This document shows, piece by piece, positions 1 to 4,403 of a DNA stretch of 5,239 nucleotides. A program made the translations under genes and the position numbers. Source of the DNA: CAZCGA01 sp964498075. GTDB lineage: Bacteria > Desulfobacterota > Binatia > HRBIN30. The stretch lies in assembly GCA_964498075.1 (NCBI GenBank), contig CAZCGA010000257.1, forward strand, positions 1-5,239. Reading direction: 5' to 3'. Within the stretch, counting starts at the first letter, position 1; each line of letters starts with the position of its first letter. Below the pieces are notes generated by a model. It had not been told where the DNA came from. It made no database searches and saw only the letters and a list, made by a program, of their open reading frames with translations.

Positions 1-1
1 G

Positions 2-475
2 CCGGCGCGTGCCGCGCTCGACCTCTTCGGGCGCGTGGAGAAGCACGAGGCGGGCATGTCCGCGACCCTCCTGGCCGAGGCCCAGCTGCAGAACGGCGAT
101 CTCTCGGCCGCAGAGGCCGCAGCGGAGGAGGCGATCGCGCTCTGTCGGCGCTCGCTGCGCGGCATCTACGAGGCCGTCGCGCACGGCGTTATGGCCCGCG
201 CGCTCCTCCGCCGCGACGGTGCTGCGGCGCGCGCCGCCGCCGAAGCCGCCCTCGCCGAAGCCGCCGCGCTGATCGAACGCACGGGAGCGAAGACGCTCGC
301 GCCCGCGCTCTGCGAGTGGCGCGCCGAGCTGGCCGCCGTGCTCGGCGACGACGTGACGCGCGTGCAACTGCTCCGACAGGCGCAGCAAGGCTACGACGAA
401 ATCGGCGCGCCGGCACACGCGGAAAGAATCAGCCGTCAGGTGTCAGCGATCAGCTCTCAGCCAAAGGGGCAATGA
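2..475 (+). CDS. C-terminal fragment of a TPR-containing cyclase/ATPase-type regulator (5' end outside window)
   Basis: The frame is open from the left edge to the TGA at 473-475, giving 157 visible residues, so the true start lies upstream. The sequence is alanine-, arginine- and leucine-rich and helical. It has TPR-like stretches (LAEAQLQNGDLSAAEAAAEE, then ALLRRDGAAARAAAEAALAEA) and an ending of the kind seen in very large bacterial regulators (QAQQGYDEIGAPAHAERI). Those proteins are built as zinc ribbon, class III nucleotide cyclase, AAA/STAND-type ATPase and TPR repeats. The next gene begins with exactly the zinc ribbon and cyclase, so this is probably the tail of a tandem paralogue. TPR tails in this family are thought to mediate protein contacts, and the enzymatic parts are not in view. 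The last 15 residues or so lie on a heptamer DNA repeat and may be a non-conserved extension. The family assignment is an inference from composition and context; it could be another TPR protein. Confidence 0.65.
   Translation, partial: PARAALDLFGRVEKHEAGMSATLLAEAQLQNGDLSAAEAAAEEAIALCRRSLRGIYEAVAHGVMARALLRRDGAAARAAAEAALAEAAALIERTGAKTLAPALCEWRAELAAVLGDDVTRVQLLRQAQQGYDEIGAPAHAERISRQVSAISSQPKGQ
429..463. repeat. Tandem heptamer repeat, five TCAGNNN units
   Basis: TCAG occurs at 429, 436, 443, 450 and 457, exactly every seven bases, with three variable bases between copies (CCG, GTG, CGA, CTC, CCA). The array overlaps the last codons of the upstream reading frame. Because seven is not a multiple of three, it encodes no amino-acid repeat. 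It ends shortly before the stop at 473-475 and the next start at 480. It resembles degenerate heptameric short tandem repeats found between genes in several bacterial groups. Its function is unknown. Confidence 0.7.
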
Positions 476-479
476 GCGA

Positions 480-1130
480 ATGAGTCAGATCTGCCGGACC
501 TGTGGCCACGAGAATCGAGCGACGGCCAAGTACTGCGAGGCGTGTGCCGTGCCGCTCCAGCGAGCCTGCCCAGGCTGCGGGTCCGCGCTGCGGCCCACGG
601 CGAAGTTCTGCGATGAATGCGGTCAGCCGGTGACCGTCTCACCGGCGCAGCGGCCCACTCTCTCACCGACGAGCTACACGCCCAAGCACCTCGCCGACAA
701 AATCCTCCAATCCAAGTCCGCCCTGGAAGGCGAGCGCAAGCAGGTGACAGTGCTCTTCGCCGACGTGAAGGGTTCGATGGACCTGGCGGAGCGGATGGAC
801 CCGGAGGAGTGGTCGAAGATCATGAACCGCTTCTTCCAGATCCTCTCGGCGGGCGTCGAGCGTTTCGAAGGGTTCGTCGACAAGTTCACCGGCGACGGCA
901 TCATGGCACTGTTCGGCGCACCGATCGCGCACGAAGATCACGCCCAGCGAGCGTGCTACGCGGCGCTATACCTGCGTGACGAGATCAGGCACTACGCCGA
1001 CGCGTTGCGCCTGTCGCAGGGAATCGACTTCTCGGTCCGCCTCGGGATCAACTCGGGCGACGTGGTCGTCGGCAAGATCGGCGACGACTGCGCATGGACT
1101 ACACGGCCCAGGGGCCGCCGAGGGCCGTAA
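480..1130 (+). CDS. Truncated, frameshifted double-zinc-ribbon class III adenylate/guanylate cyclase (probable pseudogene)
   Basis: The 216-residue open frame starts with two zinc-ribbon knuckle pairs (C5/C8 with C19/C22, C30/C33 with C44/C47). A linker leads to a class III nucleotide cyclase domain from about residue 86. Visible cyclase signatures are the first metal-site aspartate D95 in VLFADVKGS, a lysine at K135 in the purine-selecting position, and the second metal aspartate D139 in FTGDG, then a GINSGDVVVGKIGDD strand. After D203 (base 1088) the frame reads CAWTTRPRGRRGP and stops. Adding one C between 1088 and 1089 restores LRMDYTAQG, the normal continuation, but similarity then ends at about 1114. 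The segment that normally carries the transition-state Asn and Arg is therefore absent, as are the usual ATPase and TPR regions, so cyclase activity is unlikely. AAGGGG at 464-469 is a plausible ribosome site. The gap to the upstream stop is four bases, suggesting tandem family members in one operon. Family confidence is high; an intact product is unlikely. Confidence 0.85.
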   Translation: MSQICRTCGHENRATAKYCEACAVPLQRACPGCGSALRPTAKFCDECGQPVTVSPAQRPTLSPTSYTPKHLADKILQSKSALEGERKQVTVLFADVKGSMDLAERMDPEEWSKIMNRFFQILSAGVERFEGFVDKFTGDGIMALFGAPIAHEDHAQRACYAALYLRDEIRHYADALRLSQGIDFSVRLGINSGDVVVGKIGDDCAWTTRPRGRRGP

Positions 1131-1135
1131 GGCCC
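1122..1135 (+). other. Small hairpin with GTAA tetraloop at the cyclase break point
   Basis: GGGCC at 1122-1126 pairs perfectly with GGCCC at 1131-1135 around a GTAA loop (GNRA type in RNA). G1120-C1136 and C1119-G1137 can add to the stem if A1121 bulges. It lies at the end of the broken cyclase frame, with that frame's TAA at 1128-1130 in the loop and first stem base region, 25 bases before the next start. There is no T-run after it, so an intrinsic terminator is not supported. It could shape the 5' leader of the DsrE operon or be chance in GC-rich DNA. Confidence 0.3.
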
Positions 1136-1147
1136 CGTGGCACTGAC

Positions 1148-1155
1148 GGAGGAGG
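1148..1155 (+). promoter_or_regulatory. Strong Shine-Dalgarno site of the first DsrE-like gene
   Basis: GGAGGAGG ends five bases before the ATG at 1161. It fixes that ATG as the start rather than the upstream in-frame ATG-less extension from 1137. Confidence 0.8.
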
Positions 1156-1160
1156 AAAAC

Positions 1161-1574
1161 ATGGCTGAGAGGAAGACGCTGACCTTCGCGCTGATGGACG
1201 CGCCGTACGAAAACGCGCGCACCACGACCGCGCTTCGCCTGATCGATGCCGCCCTCCAGCGGGGCTTCAACGTCAACGTGTTCGCGTACGAAGGAGCCAT
1301 CGGCATACCATCTGCGAAGCAGGCCCCGCACCCGAACGCGGTCCACGGCCGCGACATCATCCAGGAGGACCACCCGAACCCCAAGGAGTGGGTGGCCGCC
1401 CTGATCAAGGAGGCCGAGAAGCGCGGGGCCAAGCTCGACTGGGTGCAGTGCGGACTCTGCGTCGATGAGCGCGGTATCGGCGAGTGGATCACCGGCCCAC
1501 GCCGGGGGAGCCCCGCGGACTTCGTCAAGTTCGTCGAGGAGTCGGACAACACCCTGGTCATTCCAACCAAGTGA
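1161..1574 (+). CDS. DsrE-family small protein with CxxC active-site loop
   Basis: This 137-residue protein is about the usual size of DsrE/TusD-like proteins. It has the expected alternating strand/helix pattern: TLTFALMDAPYEN strand and loop, a helix ending in LQRGFNVNVFAYEGA, a variable loop, then helix VAALIKEAEKRGAKLDW. The key motif is CGLCVDERGIG, with C97 and C100 just before the E103-R104-G105 turn. This matches the loop that holds the sulfur-accepting cysteine in TusD and DsrE. Such cysteines carry persulfide sulfur in the cytoplasm for sulfur relay or sulfur oxidation. The sequence shows only the fold and motif; the physiological partner is unknown, and no dsrAB, tusA or rhodanese gene is in view. 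It is the first gene of a two-gene unit: its stop is ten bases before the start of a related gene and is part of that gene's ribosome site. An acyl- or peroxiredoxin-like role seen in other DsrE/YchN relatives cannot be excluded. Confidence 0.85.
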   Translation: MAERKTLTFALMDAPYENARTTTALRLIDAALQRGFNVNVFAYEGAIGIPSAKQAPHPNAVHGRDIIQEDHPNPKEWVAALIKEAEKRGAKLDWVQCGLCVDERGIGEWITGPRRGSPADFVKFVEESDNTLVIPTK

Positions 1575-1578
1575 GGAG
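1573..1578 (+). promoter_or_regulatory. Shine-Dalgarno site of the second DsrE-like gene, overlapping the previous stop
   Basis: GAGGAG overlaps the TGA at 1572-1574 and ends six bases before the ATG at 1585. It supports that ATG over the long upstream extension of the same frame, which merely runs antiphase through the previous gene. The overlap suggests translational coupling of the pair. Confidence 0.7.
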
Positions 1579-1584
1579 CCCACC

Positions 1585-1972
1585 ATGGCCAAGAAGGTGC
1601 TGAACATCATCGAAAGCGCGTATCGCGGTACGCTCGAGGAGCAGGACGACACGGTCATCTGGCTCATGCACGCGATGCGGGGTGCCGGAGCCGACCTGAG
1701 CGTCGTCTTGCGTGGCAACGCCGTGAACTACGTGGCGCGGGGGCAAGATGCCTCGGGCCTCGCGTTCGGCGATCGCCGGCAAACGAACCCGCCGCGCCTG
1801 GACGAGGATGTCGCCAAGCTCGCCGCGAAGGGCGTCGACGTGTTCGTCGTCGAGGACGATCTGGCCGAACGCGGCCTCGAGCGCTCCGACGTGATCGGAG
1901 GGGGTGAAGCCGCTGCCGCGAAGCGGGCTCGCAGAGCTCCTGCGCTCTCACGATCAGGTGTTTCACTGGTAG
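1585..1972 (+). CDS. Cysteine-less DsrE-family protein, with an apparent one-base frameshift near its C-terminus
   Basis: From the ATG the protein begins MAKKVLNIIESAYRGT and has the DsrE fold pattern: strand, helix TVIWLMHAMRGAGADLSVVLRG, loop, helix DEDVAKLAAKGVDVFVVEDDLAERGL. As written, the frame turns at codon 106 into an Ala/Arg-rich tail and runs to a TAG at 2026-2028 (147 residues). Removing one G from the G5 run at 1900-1904 instead gives VKPLPRSGLAELLRSHDQVFHW and a TAG at 1970-1972. That is a normal ending for this family and a 128-residue protein. Coordinates here follow the corrected reading. The E95-R96-G97 turn aligns with that of the upstream protein, but the positions of its two cysteines are V89 and D92, and no cysteine occurs anywhere. 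It is likely a structural partner of the Cys-bearing neighbour, as non-catalytic subunits are in TusBCD/DsrEFH complexes. Whether the indel is a sequencing error or a real mutation cannot be settled here. Confidence 0.75.
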
Positions 1973-2000
1973 CAGCGGCCGGTCCGGCGAGCATGCGATC

Positions 2001-2867
2001 GTGTGTGGATCTCATGAGCCGCGGGTAGTGCGACCCGGGCCGGCATCGGCGGCCGGAGAATGGGTCCGTTACGACGGGGTAGCCGAGGCGTACGATCGCC
2101 TCATGATTGCTGAGGGCCGGGCACTGTACGGCAGGCTCGCTTCAGACCTCGTCACGCTGGTTGGGCTTTGTCCAGGTGACGTAGTGCTCGACATCGGCAC
2201 CGGCAGCGGTGCTGCGGCCCGGGTCGCGCTCGACAAGGTGGGGCCGACTGGCGTGGTGGCCGGGGTGGACTTGTCATTGTCGATGCTGCGTGTCGCCAAA
2301 CGCAGGGGGCTCGATAGCGTCCTCGCCGCATGTGTACCCGGCCTTCCGTTTCCAGCGGAGCGATTCGACGCTGCGCTGGGGAGCTTGGTTGTGTCGCACT
2401 TCGAGTGCTACGAGACAGCCCTGGCCGACATCGTCCGCGTCCTCAAGCCCGGTGGTCGTCTCGGCGTTACGGCGTGGGCCGGATCGCAGACCGAGCACGG
2501 GCGCGTGTGGCGGGCGATTGCCGAGTCATTCGTTGGTGCTGACGCGCTGCGCGTGGCCGCCGGCAAGGTGGCGCGGTGGGAGGACCGGTTCACGGATCCC
2601 GCTTACTTGGTCGAAGCCCTCACCGGCGCGGGGCTCGTAAACGTCCGCGTCGAAGAGCACACGTACGACGAAACGGTGACGACGGCCGATGCTCTTGCGC
2701 GCAGCGAGATCTTCACCTTCGGGCGCTACATCCGTCACGTGCTGGGAGCAAACGGCTGGGAACACTTCCGCCAAACAGCGCGCGCGGCGATCGAGCGCCA
2801 GTTTGGCAGCCGGTTGCACTCCATCGCTCGGGCGCATCTGGCGATGGCCGAGAAGCCGACGAGATAG
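2001..2867 (+). CDS. Class I SAM-dependent methyltransferase (UbiE/Methyltransf_11 type)
   Basis: The protein has 288 residues if it starts at the GTG at 2001. The Rossmann-type SAM-binding core begins near YDGVAEAYDRL (residue 24). Motif I is VLDIGTGSG (D64-G70). The acidic residue for the SAM ribose is D90 in VAGVDLS, followed by MLRVAKRRG. A strand with FDAALGSLVVSHF and then IVRVLKPGGRLGVTAW are the usual later core motifs. The C-terminal part (about residues 190-288) is helical and probably forms the substrate lid. It would transfer a methyl group from SAM to an unidentified cytoplasmic small molecule. An alternative start is the GTG at 2028, which overlaps the TAG of the frameshifted upstream frame; neither start has a clear ribosome site, and the conserved region is retained either way. 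It lies 28 bases after the corrected end of the DsrE gene and could share its transcript. Substrate prediction is not justified. Confidence 0.85.
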   Translation: MCGSHEPRVVRPGPASAAGEWVRYDGVAEAYDRLMIAEGRALYGRLASDLVTLVGLCPGDVVLDIGTGSGAAARVALDKVGPTGVVAGVDLSLSMLRVAKRRGLDSVLAACVPGLPFPAERFDAALGSLVVSHFECYETALADIVRVLKPGGRLGVTAWAGSQTEHGRVWRAIAESFVGADALRVAAGKVARWEDRFTDPAYLVEALTGAGLVNVRVEEHTYDETVTTADALARSEIFTFGRYIRHVLGANGWEHFRQTARAAIERQFGSRLHSIARAHLAMAEKPTR

Positions 2868-3198
2868 GAGGCGCCCGTACGTCGGTCGTCGCCCGTTCGT
2901 GCGGTGGTGGACGGGGTCGCTGCGAACGCGCGGCACTGCTTGGCCAGGTCGGGGGCAACAAGCTGGCAGTCCTGTTCATGGCAAACGCGGAGCGTGATAG
3001 GTTGACACGACGCTCCAAGAGACATTGAAGCTACGGTGCAGGAGAGGGCGGAATCGTACCGATCACGGGCTGTCTTCGTCATACCGAACCCCGCGATTCT
3101 CGTTTCGGGGGGTCAAGTGAGGCGGCCGCGCTGTCAACCGGTGCTGGAATCGAGGTCGCGTGTCGGTGGGTCTATCGCCCAGCCGTTGAGTGGCGGAG

Positions 3199-3221
3199 CC
3201 AACGAGGCTTAAACGAGTTGG
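3199..3221 (+). promoter_or_regulatory. Inverted repeat touching the ribosome site of the winged-helix methyltransferase
   Basis: CCAAC (3199-3203) can pair with GTTGG (3217-3221). The last two Gs belong to the Shine-Dalgarno GGAGG at 3220-3224. Within it AACGAG is directly repeated at 3201-3206 and 3212-3217, an 11-base, one-turn spacing. It could be a weak mRNA hairpin or a protein site. The stem is only five base pairs, so this is tentative. Confidence 0.2.
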
Positions 3222-3224
3222 AGG
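3220..3224 (+). promoter_or_regulatory. Shine-Dalgarno site of the winged-helix methyltransferase
   Basis: GGAGG lies six bases before the ATG at 3231, which fixes the start of that gene. Confidence 0.8.
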
Positions 3225-3230
3225 TACTCT

Positions 3231-4307
3231 ATGCCTAATCTCGATCAAGCACGCGTCGATGCTTTTGCACGACGGATGACCGATCTGCTGAACGGGGGGA
3301 TGCTGTCTCTGATGACGAGCATCGGCTATCGAACCGGTCTCTTCGAAGTGATGGCTAAGCTCGAGCCAGCAAGCAGCGAGAAGATCGCGGCGGCGGCAGG
3401 TCTCAACGAGCGATACGTCAGGGAATGGGTCAACACGATGGCCAGCGGCAACATCGTCGCGTACTCTCCGGACGATCGCACCTACTTCCTCCCGCAAGAG
3501 CACGCGGCATTGCTCACGGCGGCGGCCGGGCCGGACAACTTGGCTGCCCTGGCGTACACGGTGCCGCTCTTGGCGGCGGTCCAGGAAGGTATCGTTGAGA
3601 GCTTCCGGAGCGGTGGCGGAGTCTTCTACGATCGGTTTCCTCGAGAGTTCATGGCAGTGTGGGCGAGCCTCAACGAGAAGAGGTTTGAGCGAACACTCAT
3701 CTCGAAAGTCGTCCCCCTGACGCCAGGTATTGCCGACGCCCTAGAGGCGGGGATCGACGTCCTTGAAATCGGCTGTGGCGAGGGACACGCGGCGAATCTC
3801 CTGGCGAGCACGTACCCGAAGAGTCGCTTCAGGGGCTACGACTTCCGCCAAGAAGCAATCGACGAAGCGGTCGCGAAGGCCGCCGCGCTCGGATCAAGCA
3901 ACACGACCTTCGCGGTCAAGGACATCACGAGGCTGGACGAAGCCGCCGCATACGATCTCGTTCTTGCATTCGACGTGATTCACGACCAAGCGCACCCGAG
4001 GCTGGTGCTGCATAACGTCGCAACCGCGCTGAAGCCTGCTGGGAGCTTCTTGATGGCGGACATCCGTGCCTCAAGCGATGTTCACGAAAATCTCGATCAC
4101 CCGATGGCCCCGTTTCTCTATGCCACCTCGACAATGCACTGCATGACCGTATCGCTGGCGCTGGGGGGCGAAGGGTTGGGCACGATGTGGGGCGAACAGA
4201 AGGCCCGAGAGCTGTTGGCTGAGGCGGGTTTCGCCCGCGTCGACGTCAAGCAGGTCGAGGGCGACCTCTTCAACAATTTCTATATCGCCAGGAAAGTCGG
4301 AGGTTGA
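3231..4307 (+). CDS. SAM-dependent methyltransferase with N-terminal winged-helix domain
   Basis: This 358-residue protein has two parts. Residues about 1-95 form a winged-helix/dimerisation-like region: LNGGMLSLMTSIGYRTGLFEVM, then SSEKIAAAAGLNERYVREWVNTM as the helix-turn-helix-like pair, then a short wing ending in YFLPQEHAALL. Residues about 165-355 are a class I SAM methyltransferase: motif I VLEIGCGEG (E179-G185), the ribose-binding acid D204 in FRGYDF, the FAVKDI strand (D231), FDVIHDQAHP with H251-D252, and ALKPAGSFLMADI. The C-terminus has YATSTMHCMTVSLALGGEGLGTMWG and a final strand VEGDLFNNFYIARK. The architecture resembles the mycobacterial Rv2258c-like family and, more loosely, small-molecule O-methyltransferases in which a His near this place is the catalytic base. 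In such enzymes the winged helix serves dimerisation and substrate closure rather than DNA binding. The likely reaction is methylation of an unidentified metabolite. Base composition looks less GC-rich than the left end of the window. The gene converges with the oxidase downstream. Confidence 0.88.
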   Translation: MPNLDQARVDAFARRMTDLLNGGMLSLMTSIGYRTGLFEVMAKLEPASSEKIAAAAGLNERYVREWVNTMASGNIVAYSPDDRTYFLPQEHAALLTAAAGPDNLAALAYTVPLLAAVQEGIVESFRSGGGVFYDRFPREFMAVWASLNEKRFERTLISKVVPLTPGIADALEAGIDVLEIGCGEGHAANLLASTYPKSRFRGYDFRQEAIDEAVAKAAALGSSNTTFAVKDITRLDEAAAYDLVLAFDVIHDQAHPRLVLHNVATALKPAGSFLMADIRASSDVHENLDHPMAPFLYATSTMHCMTVSLALGGEGLGTMWGEQKARELLAEAGFARVDVKQVEGDLFNNFYIARKVGG

Positions 4308-4403
4308 CGAGTTCGCGCGTCGTCGTGCGGGGCAGAAGGCGACAGCCCTCGGTGCTACGGAAACCCCTACCGTTGGTCGCACCGCGAGGACGCTCCGTTC
4401 GCA
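4308..4403. other. Convergent intergenic spacer
   Basis: This is 96 bases between two stop codons facing each other. No stable hairpin followed by a T-run is visible on either strand, so I cannot place the terminators that convergent genes would normally have here. Confidence 0.5.

Larger units (their letters stand above)
2868..3230. other. Intergenic region of 363 bases without a convincing gene
   Basis: No open frame here resembles a known protein; the frames crossing it on both strands are short or continue as antiphase readings of the flanking methyltransferase genes. Structural elements seen are a weak inverted repeat at 3089-3110 (CCCCG/CGGGG, no T-run) and a CCAAC/GTTGG pair at 3199-3221 next to the ribosome site of the downstream gene. 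A TTGACA occurs at 3002-3007 but lacks a good -10 partner. The gap suggests that the second methyltransferase has its own promoter, which I cannot place. Confidence 0.6.

Noticed and set aside
1465..1584. N-terminal extension of the second DsrE-like gene to an upstream ATG
   Set aside because: The extension overlaps the first DsrE gene out of frame and has a Ser/Thr/Pro-rich, non-family translation. The ATG at 1585 has a ribosome site and starts the conserved MAKKVLNIIES strand.
966..1718. Long open frame on the minus strand (250 residues) covering the cyclase end and the DsrE genes
   Set aside because: It is antisense to genes with clear family motifs and ribosome sites, has no recognisable domain and no ribosome site of its own; it follows from the high GC at third codon positions.
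3002..3037. Possible sigma-70 promoter with TTGACA at 3002-3007
   Set aside because: At 15-19 base spacing the best -10 candidates (TTGAAG, CATTGA) match poorly, and TACGGT at 3032-3037 is too far away. A single hexamer is not enough.
2526..3082. Overlapping minus-strand open frames across the end of the first methyltransferase and the gap
   Set aside because: They have Arg/Pro-rich, low-complexity translations with no family resemblance and lie mostly antisense to a convincing methyltransferase.
3089..3110. CCCCG/CGGGG inverted repeat as an intrinsic terminator
   Set aside because: The stem is five pairs with a 12-base loop and is followed by GGTCAAG rather than a T-run. It lies over 200 bases after the nearest stop.
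3063..3503. Minus-strand open frame upstream of and into the winged-helix methyltransferase
   Set aside because: More than half is antisense to the well-supported N-terminal domain of that gene; the remainder shows no motif.
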